NCBI GenBank assembly: GCA_964351985.1
Contig: CAYGPR010000020.1
Location: 1-64,000, forward strand
Length of the DNA stretch: 64,000 nt
DNA from: Meishania sp964351985
Lineage (GTDB): Bacteria > Bacteroidota > Bacteroidia > Flavobacteriales > Flavobacteriaceae
Direction: 5' to 3'
Shown here: positions 1-8,061 of the stretch, piece by piece
Position numbering within the stretch: the first letter of the stretch is position 1
How the letters are laid out: every line of letters starts with the position of its first letter
Notes under the pieces: model-generated
What the model was told of the DNA's origin: nothing
What the model saw: only the letters and a program-made list of their open reading frames with translations
The model's database searches: none
Translations under genes and position numbers: made by a program

Positions 1-123
1 GTTGAAGCCTATCGGCGCGCTCCACTGACCGTCCTGGGCCGGAGTCTGGGAGAAAGATAAATTAAAGGAAAATAAGAGTATTGTTAAAAGTACGTGTCGC
101 GGTAAAAAGTGCAAGTTTCCCAT
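1..123 (-). CDS. Secreted galactose-oxidase/kelch-like protein, N-terminal fragment (runs off left edge)
   Basis: Only the first 41 codons lie in the window; the gene continues leftwards beyond base 1. The ATG at 123-121 is preceded by an in-frame TAA at 141-139, so the start is well defined. It opens with a signal peptide (basic start, hydrophobic core around residues 11-22, likely cleavage near residue 25), followed by a mature start reading QTPAQDGQWSAPIGF. A GQWS-x-P-x-GF start ahead of the first propeller blade is typical of secreted galactose-oxidase-like proteins, so an exported beta-propeller is my best guess. This rests on only about 16 mature residues, and the function is therefore tentative. 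The reading frame and signal peptide are directly visible. Confidence 0.5.
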   Translation of the reverse strand, partial: MGNLHFLPRHVLLTILLFSFNLSFSQTPAQDGQWSAPIGFN

Positions 124-249
124 TGTATATGATATTTCTTAAGAATAAAGATTTGGGAGAACTTTACAGCCTACTAAATTAGGGCTATTGACCTTCTAAA
201 TCACGATGATAGCGTATTAATCGATTAACTTTTAGAAATATCGATGAAG

Positions 250-282
250 TGTAACCAATCTTTTTTGTAATCAAACTGTAAC
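250..282 (+). promoter_or_regulatory. Pair of TGTAAC boxes, possible ECF-type promoter of the sigma operon
   Basis: TGTAAC occurs at 250-255 and again at 277-282. The second copy is 43 bases upstream of the sigma-factor start codon. An AAC-containing -35 element is characteristic of promoters recognised by ECF sigma factors, and the second ECF gene in this window (32313) has the same TGTAAC at a similar distance. Autoregulation is an inference; the repeat itself is seen. Confidence 0.35.
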
Positions 283-324
283 ATTTGGTAAATTGGCTCA
301 TCTCTAATACAAACCATCCACCTT

Positions 325-876
325 TTGAGCCACGAAAGAGAAGATATTGACACACTATTGCAATGGTGCCTTGAAGGAAAGCAAACAGCACAAATGCAAG
401 TTTACAATCGCTATTATAAGGCCATGTACAATACAGCTTTGCGAATCGTAAAAAATAGTGCTGAGGCCGAGGATGTTATGCAAGAATCGTTTCTAAACGC
501 ATTTACGAAATTGCATACTTTCAAAGGCGAAGTGACCTTCGGGGCCTGGTTAAAGAGAATTGTTATAAACAACAGTATCTATCATTACCGAAAGCAACAA
601 AAGAAAAACGAAGTAGCCCTAGATGATGTATTGTACAAGGTCGAAGATAATGACGGAATTGCTTCGGATCATGTGTTCACCGAACTGAAGGCTCAAAAGG
701 TGATGGAGACCATGAACCGGTTAAAAGATAATTACAGAGTTTCTTTGACCTTACATCTTGTTGAAGGTTACGATTATGAAGAAATCAGTACGATTATGAA
801 TATCAGTTATGCCAATTGTAGGACGACCATATCAAGAGCCAAAGAAAGTTTACGAAGAAAATTAACAAACGTATAA
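325..876 (+). CDS. RNA polymerase ECF sigma-70 factor
   Basis: This 183-residue protein has the two-domain layout of an extracytoplasmic-function sigma factor. Region 2 spans about residues 25-93 and contains AEDVMQESFLNAF, which contacts core polymerase, and AWLKRIVINN. Region 4 spans about 125-180 and ends in a helix-turn-helix (YEEISTIMNIS, then RTTISRAKESL). The start is a TTG codon; the next in-frame ATG (residue 24) would remove the first region 2 helix, so TTG is preferred. The next gene begins four bases after the stop and encodes a protein with one membrane span, the usual place for an anti-sigma factor. Two secreted beta-strand-rich proteins follow and are the probable regulon core. 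The signal sensed is unknown. Confidence 0.9.
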   Translation: MSHEREDIDTLLQWCLEGKQTAQMQVYNRYYKAMYNTALRIVKNSAEAEDVMQESFLNAFTKLHTFKGEVTFGAWLKRIVINNSIYHYRKQQKKNEVALDDVLYKVEDNDGIASDHVFTELKAQKVMETMNRLKDNYRVSLTLHLVEGYDYEEISTIMNISYANCRTTISRAKESLRRKLTNV

Positions 877-879
877 ATC

Positions 880-1440
880 ATGCAAGAAGAAAAACTCAAA
901 GATTTTTTCAAAAGGGCAAAAAATGATTTGGATTATCATGAGCCTTTACTAGGACATCAAGAGCGTTTTTTAGCTAAGTTGGAAGGACAAAATAGTGTCA
1001 TTGCACTTGACACTAAGAAAAAATCATGGTGGAAACCCCTTTCGATTGCCGCTTCAGCAGTGATTCTGCTCTCAATTGGTATTGGGTTTTATACATCTCA
1101 AGACGCAACGGACAATCAAGTGACAGAAATGTCCTCCGAGGTTTCCAATACACAATTTTACTTTGCCAGTCTTATTGAGGAGCAAGTTAAACAGTTGGAA
1201 AGCGAGAGTGTCCCCGAAACAAAAAAAATGGTTGATGATACCATGGCCCAACTGAAAAAACTTGAATCCGACTACACCATTTTGGAAAAAGATCTTGCCA
1301 ATGGGGGAAACAGTAAAATGATCTTAAGTGCAATGATTACCAATTTTCAAACAAGAATCGACCTCTTGAACGATGTTCTCGAACAAATTGAAACCATTAA
1401 AAATCTAAAAGAATATAATGATGAAAACTTTACTATTTAA
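880..1440 (+). CDS. Single-pass membrane protein, probable anti-sigma factor partner
   Basis: This 186-residue protein has a charged cytoplasmic N-terminus (about residues 1-48), one hydrophobic segment (about 52-69, LSIAASAVILLSIGIGF) and a C-terminal part of about 110 residues rich in Glu, Lys and Leu. The C-terminal part is predicted helical, possibly coiled coil, and would lie in the periplasm. No named domain is recognisable. It sits directly behind an ECF sigma gene and its end overlaps the next gene by 23 bases, so the two are translationally linked. Position and topology suggest an anti-sigma factor, but there is no clear zinc-finger (ZAS) motif. It could instead be a structural partner of the two downstream exported proteins. 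Confidence 0.6.
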   Translation: MQEEKLKDFFKRAKNDLDYHEPLLGHQERFLAKLEGQNSVIALDTKKKSWWKPLSIAASAVILLSIGIGFYTSQDATDNQVTEMSSEVSNTQFYFASLIEEQVKQLESESVPETKKMVDDTMAQLKKLESDYTILEKDLANGGNSKMILSAMITNFQTRIDLLNDVLEQIETIKNLKEYNDENFTI

Positions 1441-2506
1441 ATACTCCACATTTCTTCTGCTAGTCTTACCCGCATTGCTTTTTGCAAATGAAGACAACAT
1501 GGGAGGAAAGCATACCAAGGAGAAGACCATTAAAAAAGAGTTCGATGTGAATTCGGATGCCTTACTAAAAGTTAGCAACAGTTATGGCAATCTAAATATT
1601 ACTTCTTGGAACGAAAACCGGGTGATGATAGAGGTTCATATCAAGACCAACGGCAATAATTTGGAAAAGGTGCAACGCAAGCTGGACGAAATTACTGTCG
1701 ATTTTGAAAACAGTCGGAGTATGGTTTCCGCTAAAACAATTTTCAATAAAGATAGAAATGGTTGGGGATGGAATAGAAATAACAACGTCAATATGCAAAT
1801 TAACTATACCATAAAACTTCCTATCAAAAACAGTGTGAACCTTAATAACGACTACGGTAATATCATACTTGACAGAATCGACGGTCATGCCAAAATCAAT
1901 TGTGACTATGGCCGGTTGGAAATCGGTGAGCTACACGGTCGTAATAATCAACTTAACTTCGATTATACCTCAAATTCAAGTATAGGATATATGAACAGTG
2001 GCGAAATCAAAGCAGATTATTCCGGATTTAAAATTGAAAAAGCTGGAAATCTTACTATCAAAGCCGACTATACGAACTCAACTGTCGAGTATATGGAAAA
2101 TCTTGAATACTCTTGTGATTATGGAAAAATTGAAATCGGAGAGGCCAATAATATTCAAGGAAACGGGGACTATATTACCGTGAAATTAGGTACAGTTCAT
2201 GGCAACTTAGATGTAGAGGCCGATTATGGCTCCATCAGGATCGAGGAGATGGCGGAAGACGCAGGCAATTTGAGAATCGATTCTGATTATACAGGAGTTA
2301 AAATAGGTTATGACCCACAATACCATTTTGATTTTGAAATACGCACTTCGTACGCAGGCGTTAACGGTAAAGATGATTTTGAAATTAATATTAGTACCGA
2401 AAAGTCAAGTAACAAATATTACAAGGGGTATCACGGAAAGCCAAGTAGTGGTAATACCGTCTCAATAAACAGTGAATATGGAGGAATAAGTTTCTCGAAA
2501 AATTAA
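1418..2506 (+). CDS. Exported DUF4097-type beta-strand repeat protein
   Basis: This 362-residue protein begins with a signal peptide (LLFKYSTFLLLVLPALLFA, cleavage near residue 24). The mature part is built from repeated short beta strands rich in Asn, Asp, Tyr and Gly, with recurring DYG/DYT/DYS turns (for example NSYGNLNITSW, NDYGNIIL, CDYGRLEI, ADYTNSTV). This is the right-handed repeat pattern of the DUF4097 family, which is common behind ECF sigma genes in Bacteroidota. Location is periplasm or cell surface; no catalytic motif is seen. The start overlaps the preceding gene by 23 bases, and two adjacent ATG codons (1418 and 1421) are possible. It probably belongs to the envelope-stress response controlled by the upstream sigma factor. 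Confidence 0.8.
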   Translation: MMKTLLFKYSTFLLLVLPALLFANEDNMGGKHTKEKTIKKEFDVNSDALLKVSNSYGNLNITSWNENRVMIEVHIKTNGNNLEKVQRKLDEITVDFENSRSMVSAKTIFNKDRNGWGWNRNNNVNMQINYTIKLPIKNSVNLNNDYGNIILDRIDGHAKINCDYGRLEIGELHGRNNQLNFDYTSNSSIGYMNSGEIKADYSGFKIEKAGNLTIKADYTNSTVEYMENLEYSCDYGKIEIGEANNIQGNGDYITVKLGTVHGNLDVEADYGSIRIEEMAEDAGNLRIDSDYTGVKIGYDPQYHFDFEIRTSYAGVNGKDDFEINISTEKSSNKYYKGYHGKPSSGNTVSINSEYGGISFSKN

Positions 2507-2532
2507 ATAAATCAATCTTAAAAACACAAATC

Positions 2533-3258
2533 ATGAAAAAAATATCAATCTTGAGTTTAATAGTATTATTTACCGCTTCATGTACTGCACAATGGGGTAA
2601 AAAAGTAAAAGGTAATGGTAATACGGTCACCATCGAGAGGTCGGTCGGAGATTATGATGGCATAGGGGTTTCGGGTTGGTTCGATGTTGAACTTGTCAGT
2701 GGTAATGAAGGCGAATTAACATTAAAAGGAGAAGAAAACCTTTTAGAACATATTATCACCGAAGTAAAAAACGGAAAGCTTTCCATACGGGTCGAAAAAG
2801 GATACAACTTGAAACCTACTTCGTGGAAAGAAGGTATTTATATTACCGTACCCGTGGAGGAGATCAATTCAGTGGCCTTATCCGGTTCGGGCGATATTGT
2901 TGGTAAGACTTCAATGAAGGCAGATAATTTTAAAACTTCCATGTCAGGTTCTGGCGATATTACTTTAGACCTCGACGTTAATTCCTTATCGGCTTCCATG
3001 TCAGGATCCGGTGATATTACCTTAAGTGGAAATACCAAAGATTTTGACGCCACAATTTCAGGAAGTGGGGATATCAAGGCCTATAATCTTTCGGCCGACA
3101 ACGTGGATGCAACGGTTTCCGGTTCCGCCGATATAAAGGTCACAGCAAATAAAATGTTAAGAGCTAGAGTATCGGGGTCTGGGGATATTAGTTACAGGGG
3201 CAATCCTGATAAAGTAGATACAAAAGCATCAGGTTCAGGAGACATTTCAAAAGGATAG
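2533..3258 (+). CDS. GIN-domain (DUF2807) lipoprotein with SGSGD repeats
   Basis: This 241-residue protein has a lipoprotein signal ending in a lipobox at Cys17 (LFTASC) and a DUF2807/GIN domain filling the rest. It starts GNTVTIERSVGDYDGIGVSGWFDVEL, quoted here only as a landmark around residues 30-55, and is followed by seven SGSGDI or SGSADI turns spaced about 17-22 residues apart. Each turn marks one rung of a right-handed beta helix. Proteins of this family are surface or periplasmic and of unknown function; the older name putative auto-transporter adhesin head is not supported by experiment. It is the last gene of the sigma operon, 26 bases behind the DUF4097 gene. A strong bidirectional terminator follows. 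Confidence 0.85.
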   Translation: MKKISILSLIVLFTASCTAQWGKKVKGNGNTVTIERSVGDYDGIGVSGWFDVELVSGNEGELTLKGEENLLEHIITEVKNGKLSIRVEKGYNLKPTSWKEGIYITVPVEEINSVALSGSGDIVGKTSMKADNFKTSMSGSGDITLDLDVNSLSASMSGSGDITLSGNTKDFDATISGSGDIKAYNLSADNVDATVSGSADIKVTANKMLRARVSGSGDISYRGNPDKVDTKASGSGDISKG

Positions 3259-3300
3259 ATACTACTACAAAATCACAATCAAAAAACGAAAGTCAATCAC

Positions 3301-3330
3301 AAAAGCCTCTTTTTATAAAGGGGCTTTTTT
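3301..3330. terminator. Bidirectional intrinsic terminator
   Basis: AAAAGCCTCTTT and AAAGGGGCTTTT form a 12-pair stem (one G-T pair) with a TTAT loop and T runs on both sides. It lies between convergent genes, and the last codons of the MFS gene are inside its stem. Confidence 0.85.
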
Positions 3331-4653
3331 CCGTGGCACCCTCAGTAGCAGTAAAATCCCAACAAGAAAGAACAAAAACAAAAAGAGAATCGCATAGCGC
3401 ATCGAACTTATTTGATCTACCACCGCGAAAATAACCATGCCTATGACTATACCTATCTTTTCGGCTACGTCATAAAAACTAAAATAAGATGTAGTGTCTT
3501 CCGTCTCAGGGAGAAATTTCGAATATGTGGAACGTGCCAAAGCCTGAATCCCTCCCATGACCAAACCTACCAGGCCTGCGGCAATATAAAATTGCATTGG
3601 CGTCACCATGAAATAGGCATAAAAACACAGACATAACCAGACCGCATTTACGGCAATCAACGTATTTATGTTACCAAATTTTTCGGAAGCCCTGGAAGTA
3701 ACGATAGCGCCAAAAACGGCCACCAATTGTATCACTAAAATACTAACGATAAGGCCCGATGTTTTTTCTGAATCCGTAGCCCATGCAATTTCCTTTTCCC
3801 CAAAATAAACGGCCATTAGCATAATCGTCTGCACAGCCATACTAAAGACGAAGAAGGCACCTAAATATCGTTTTAGCCTTACATTCTCTTTTAGTTGCAT
3901 CCAAACGGACCTCAATTCCCTAAAACCATTTAAGAGTACGTTTCTGGTAACACGGTGTCCGTTCGAAATTCCCTTCGGAAGCACATAAAATGTATATTGA
4001 CTGAATAAAATCCACCAGAATCCCACAGTTATAAAAGAGACTCTCATTGCCCGTAATTTTGCCAGATTGTGCTCTTGTTCGGTAGTTCCAATATCAAATC
4101 CGAACCATTCGGGCTTCATTACCATAGCCAAATTAAGTAGTAGTAATATTACACTGCCGATATAGCCCAAAGAAAACCCTAGTGCACTTATGCGATCTTG
4201 CTGGTCTTCATAGGCAATATCGGGGAGGTACGAATTGTAGAACACCAAACTTCCCCAATACCCTATCAAACCCATGAAATAAAATAGTAAACTTAAGTGG
4301 ATATGCTCTAAACTGAACCAATATAGGCCTATACATCCCGTTCCACCCAAATAGCAGAAGAATTTCATGAAACCCTTCTTATTTCCGATATAGTCCGCAA
4401 TACCTGATAAAATGGGAGATAATACAGCCACCATTAGAAAAGTAAAGGCCGTAATAACGGATATCAATACCGTTTGTTTCATTTCAAAACCGAAGGCCGA
4501 AACAAGTTCGTTCGGAGAAGTGAACAATGCCGAATAGTAAATCGGAAATATCGAAGACGCGATGGTCAATGTGTAGACAGAATTGGCCCAATCATAGAAA
4601 GCCCAGGCATTCAACAATCTTTTGCTTCCTTTAACCGCTAAGGTCTTGACCAT
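3313..4653 (-). CDS. MFS transporter, UMF1/Atg22-like family
   Basis: This is a 446-residue polytopic inner-membrane protein with about twelve hydrophobic segments. The opening AWAFYDWANSVYTLTIAS is the hallmark of the UMF1 (Atg22-like) branch of the major facilitator superfamily, whose members are mostly unassigned, with a few linked to amino-acid or sugar-derivative efflux. I start it at the ATG at 4653. An in-frame TTG eight codons upstream (4677) lies in the stem-loop of a terminator belonging to the preceding gene and is unlikely to be used. The gene stands at the end of the alpha-glucan cluster, behind the M48 peptidase, but the intervening terminator suggests separate or reduced transcription. 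The substrate cannot be read from sequence. Confidence 0.85.
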   Translation of the reverse strand: MVKTLAVKGSKRLLNAWAFYDWANSVYTLTIASSIFPIYYSALFTSPNELVSAFGFEMKQTVLISVITAFTFLMVAVLSPILSGIADYIGNKKGFMKFFCYLGGTGCIGLYWFSLEHIHLSLLFYFMGLIGYWGSLVFYNSYLPDIAYEDQQDRISALGFSLGYIGSVILLLLNLAMVMKPEWFGFDIGTTEQEHNLAKLRAMRVSFITVGFWWILFSQYTFYVLPKGISNGHRVTRNVLLNGFRELRSVWMQLKENVRLKRYLGAFFVFSMAVQTIMLMAVYFGEKEIAWATDSEKTSGLIVSILVIQLVAVFGAIVTSRASEKFGNINTLIAVNAVWLCLCFYAYFMVTPMQFYIAAGLVGLVMGGIQALARSTYSKFLPETEDTTSYFSFYDVAEKIGIVIGMVIFAVVDQISSMRYAILFLFLFFLVGILLLLRVPRKKAPL

Positions 4654-4660
4654 ATTATAA

Positions 4661-4689
4661 TTAAAAAGCCGCTCCAACAGGAACGGCTT
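4661..4689 (-). terminator. Intrinsic terminator behind the M48 peptidase gene
   Basis: Read on the minus strand, AAGCCGTTCC, loop TGTT, GGAGCGGCTT forms a ten-position stem with one mismatch, followed by TTTTTAA. It begins about 28 bases after the M48 stop codon and ends just ahead of the MFS ATG. Confidence 0.75.
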
Positions 4690-4716
4690 CTAATATACGA
4701 TTATTGACTTAATTGC

Positions 4717-5526
4717 CTATTGAAAATTGGTAACGCCAAATTTCGCAGCCTCTTGTTTTGCCAAGGGTGCCCATTCTGTCAAATTGGCTATTCGCGTATC
4801 GTTCGACGGGTGAGTGCTCAAAAATTCAGGTGGTGCCTGTCCCCCACTATTTGCCTTCATACGTCTCCATAGGTCAGCGGCCTCATCAGGATTGTACCCT
4901 GCGATGGCCATAATTTGCAGTCCAATACGGTCTGCCTCGGTTTCGTGACCCCTACTAAAGGGTAACATGCCCAAAACAGTTGAACCAATACCATACGACT
5001 GATTGAACGCATTTCTTGTTTTTTCATCTTTAATGGCAACATTGCCCGCTACTGCTCCAATTTGTTGCAAGGTACCTGCACTCATTCGTTGCGCACCATG
5101 ATCCGCCAGTGCATGGGCCACCTCATGGCCCATCACCACGGCAACACCCGTTTCGGTCTGCGTAATAGGAAGTATACCTGTATAGAAAACGATTTTACCT
5201 CCGGGCATACACCAAGCGTTCACCGTTTCATCCTTAACGAGGTTATATTCCCATTTATAGTCTTTGAGGTAACCTGGATATCCATTCGCTACCAACCAAC
5301 GCTCTGCCGCCGAAGAAATTCGCTGCCCGACTTTGGTAATCATCTTGGCATCTGCCGAATTTTCAACGACATTGTTTTCCGTCAAAAATTGATCGTATTG
5401 AGCGAACGCCATGGGGAATATTTGACTATTCGGATAAAAGTTCAGGACTTTCTTGCCCGTAAAGGGATTTACCTTACATGCCAAAACAGTAAGGAAAACT
5501 GCAACTATTAATATTATTTTTTTCAT
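4717..5526 (-). CDS. M48-family zinc metallopeptidase, lipoprotein
   Basis: This 269-residue protein has a lipobox at Cys17 (TVLAC), so it is anchored in the envelope, probably to the outer membrane facing the periplasm. The HEVAH zinc motif is at residues 134-138 and the third ligand glutamate lies in ETEADRIG (about 195-202). WCMPGGKIVFYTGIL ahead of the HExxH is the usual beta hairpin of the family. By similarity to the LoiP/BepA/YcaL group it should act in quality control of outer-membrane proteins. It is 39 bases behind the GH31 gene and ends at a terminator, so it appears to be the last gene of the glucan operon. A direct link to glucan metabolism is not apparent. Confidence 0.9.
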   Translation of the reverse strand: MKKIILIVAVFLTVLACKVNPFTGKKVLNFYPNSQIFPMAFAQYDQFLTENNVVENSADAKMITKVGQRISSAAERWLVANGYPGYLKDYKWEYNLVKDETVNAWCMPGGKIVFYTGILPITQTETGVAVVMGHEVAHALADHGAQRMSAGTLQQIGAVAGNVAIKDEKTRNAFNQSYGIGSTVLGMLPFSRGHETEADRIGLQIMAIAGYNPDEAADLWRRMKANSGGQAPPEFLSTHPSNDTRIANLTEWAPLAKQEAAKFGVTNFQ

Positions 5527-5565
5527 TTTAATATAGTGTTTAGTGTCTTGAAAAATACAAAAAAA

Positions 5566-7965
5566 TTAATTTCCAATAATATGCAACTCCGTAAAGTCCT
5601 TTTTAATGATGATGCTATTGTCACCGTTCAATTTTAGTTCTTTTAACGGTACTTCAACATTATCGACCTCAATGGCCTTGATCTTAAACGGCAGCCCATG
5701 AAGATTTACCTTGAAATTCTCATAGGAAGTCATGAACGAACCGTCTTTGAATTGCTGGAGAATCAGTTCTTTTTCTTTTCCTAAGAGCTTTAATCTTCTG
5801 AGACTATATTGTCCCTTTTTGTAATCATACCCGTTTTGGGCATCTTCATAGACCAGCGAACTTTCGGTGCCTAACTTATAGTACACATCTAAAATCAATT
5901 CTTTTATTTCCAATTCCCCAACAAACTGTTGCACAGGATATTTAGGTACTATTGACCCCTCTTTAACAAACAAGGGCATACTATCCAAATCGGCATCTAC
6001 CCATTTCTCTTTGCCGCCCTCGATAACTTCATCATTCCAATAATTATACCAATTTCCTCGCGGGAAATACATTCTTCGTCCTTTAGCATTCGGTTCTTGT
6101 ACCGGGCACACCAAAATTTGCTTCCCAAAGATGAATTCATCCGTTCTGAAATGGGTCTGGGTATCTTCTTGATCATAATGTACCAAAGACTGAAGCATAG
6201 GCGTACCCGCAACCGTGTACCGCCAGAACATGGTGTACAAGTAGGGCAGCAATTGGTATCTGATTTCGATGAATTTACGAACCACATCGGTAACTTCCTT
6301 ACCGAACGACCAAGGTTCTTGATCCCCGTGGTCGCCACTGGAATGCACCCTACAAAAGGGATGAAAGATTCCCAACTGAATCCATCTTGCGAATAGTTCT
6401 CCATTGGGTTGTTCGGCAAAACCTCCGATATCGGACCCAACGAACGAATACCCGCTCATGCTCATACGTTGTGCCTGCACATTCGCAATCCATAAATGCT
6501 CCCAAGTGGCTACATTATCTCCCGTCCAAGTGGATGAATATCTTTGTGTACCTGCAAATGCGGCCCGGGTAATGACAAACGGTCTTTTTGGATATACGTA
6601 TTTCTTCACCCCTTCATAGGTCGCCCGAACCATCTGCATACCATAAATATTGTGGGCTTTTCGATGCGAACTTGGGTGCCCATCAAAATTATGTCTGGTA
6701 TCCAAAGGGGCGGTCTTTGTTGGTACTTCCATCACCGCAGGTTCGTTCATGTCGTTCCAGACTGCATGAACACCGATTTCGGCCATAAACTCTTTATAAA
6801 GCTCTGCCCACCATTCACGCACTTCCGGATTCGTGAAATCGGGGAAATGGCACTCTCCCGGCCAAACTTTACCCTTCATATAGGGCCCATCGCCACGTTT
6901 GCAGAAATAATCATTTTCAACGGCTTCTTGATAGACCCAATAATCACGGTCTACTTTGATTCCCGGATCAATCATGACTACGGTCTTAAAACCATCCTCA
7001 TACAATTCATCGATCATTCTTTTGGGGTCAGGGAATTTTTCATTGTCCCAAGTAAAACATCGGAAGCCATCCATATAATCAATATCCAAATAGATAGCAT
7101 CACAAGGTATTTTCAATTTTCTGAACTTGGCGGCAATATCCTTTACATTCTTTTCTGGAAAATAACTCCATTTCGATTGGTGATATCCCATGGACCACAT
7201 GGGCGGAAGTTCTGGGGTACCTGTCAAATTAGTATAGGTCTTGACTACTTCGGACATCTGAGGTCCGTAAAAAAAGTAATAGTTCATCTCGCCCCCATCG
7301 GCCCAAAAACTGGTAACGTTTCTGCGCTCGTGCGCAAAATCAAAATACGACCTGAACGTATTGTCGAAAAATATCCCGTATGATTTATTATTATGTAAGC
7401 CAATATAAAAGGGGATAGCCTTGTAAAGTGGTTCTTGATCTTTGCCATAAGCGTACTGATCCGTACACCAATTGTTGACTCGCTTTCCTTTCAGGTTCGA
7501 ATGGGTAGCCTTATCGCCCATACCATAAAAACTTTCGGTATTCTGGGTAATCTTGCTCATTTTCACGGTATTGCCCCCGAACTCATAGTTCTCTTCCCAG
7601 TGAAAGCCAATCTCATCCTCATTAATAATTGTTCCTTCCAAATCAGAAATCTGGACACGTAGTGATTTTTTATCGACCAATACCTGAATCTTTTCGGTTT
7701 CTACCAAGTATTCGGTCTTTGTCTCTGTGACTTCCAATTTGTTGTACCCGTGACTTGCGGTTTCGCTTACAGCGTAAGAAAAATCAGGTTGAAAAACGTG
7801 TTCCGTGGCATAACGGAATCGAAAAAGGCCGTCTTGAAGCACGGTCAATTCTAATATAACTCCATTTTCGGTCGTAAAGTAAAGTTTGTGTGTATCTCTT
7901 ATATAATCTACTATCTGGTTCGGGTATAGATTCCCTTTATACTCCAGTTCAGTATTTGTAATCAT
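5566..7965 (-). CDS. GH31 alpha-glucosidase
   Basis: This 799-residue glycoside hydrolase of family 31 releases alpha-D-glucose from non-reducing ends of alpha-glucans and maltooligosaccharides. An N-terminal beta-sandwich (about residues 1-245) precedes a TIM barrel (about 250-600). The catalytic nucleophile is Asp405 in VWNDMNEPAV and the acid/base is Asp483 in WTGDN. Beta-sandwich domains close the protein. There is no signal peptide, so it acts in the cytoplasm, unlike the exported GH31 enzymes of Sus-type loci. It follows glgB by 96 bases in the same direction. This suggests turnover of the intracellular glucan made by GlgE/GlgB, or supply of short maltooligosaccharides to the pathway. 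The subfamily and exact linkage preference are not certain. Confidence 0.92.
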   Translation of the reverse strand: MITNTELEYKGNLYPNQIVDYIRDTHKLYFTTENGVILELTVLQDGLFRFRYATEHVFQPDFSYAVSETASHGYNKLEVTETKTEYLVETEKIQVLVDKKSLRVQISDLEGTIINEDEIGFHWEENYEFGGNTVKMSKITQNTESFYGMGDKATHSNLKGKRVNNWCTDQYAYGKDQEPLYKAIPFYIGLHNNKSYGIFFDNTFRSYFDFAHERRNVTSFWADGGEMNYYFFYGPQMSEVVKTYTNLTGTPELPPMWSMGYHQSKWSYFPEKNVKDIAAKFRKLKIPCDAIYLDIDYMDGFRCFTWDNEKFPDPKRMIDELYEDGFKTVVMIDPGIKVDRDYWVYQEAVENDYFCKRGDGPYMKGKVWPGECHFPDFTNPEVREWWAELYKEFMAEIGVHAVWNDMNEPAVMEVPTKTAPLDTRHNFDGHPSSHRKAHNIYGMQMVRATYEGVKKYVYPKRPFVITRAAFAGTQRYSSTWTGDNVATWEHLWIANVQAQRMSMSGYSFVGSDIGGFAEQPNGELFARWIQLGIFHPFCRVHSSGDHGDQEPWSFGKEVTDVVRKFIEIRYQLLPYLYTMFWRYTVAGTPMLQSLVHYDQEDTQTHFRTDEFIFGKQILVCPVQEPNAKGRRMYFPRGNWYNYWNDEVIEGGKEKWVDADLDSMPLFVKEGSIVPKYPVQQFVGELEIKELILDVYYKLGTESSLVYEDAQNGYDYKKGQYSLRRLKLLGKEKELILQQFKDGSFMTSYENFKVNLHGLPFKIKAIEVDNVEVPLKELKLNGDNSIIIKKDFTELHIIGN

Positions 7966-8061
7966 AGGTGTTTAGTTTATTAGATGGCAAAAAAAGACCA
8001 TAACAGTCAATTTTAAAAATTTAACGACACGAATTGTCAACTTGATCGTTTATGCGGCAGA

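Noticed and set aside
2838..3077. CRISPR-like repeats in the GIN gene
   Set aside because: The repeated bases encode SGSGD turns in a protein, differ between copies and have no spacers of constant length.
4654..4677. TTG at 4677 as the start of the MFS gene
   Set aside because: It lies in a terminator stem-loop; the ATG at 4653 gives a normal family N-terminus.
6544..7383. Long open frame on the plus strand inside the GH31 gene
   Set aside because: It is antisense to a well-supported coding region, lacks any recognised domain and has the composition expected from the complementary frame of a GH31 gene.
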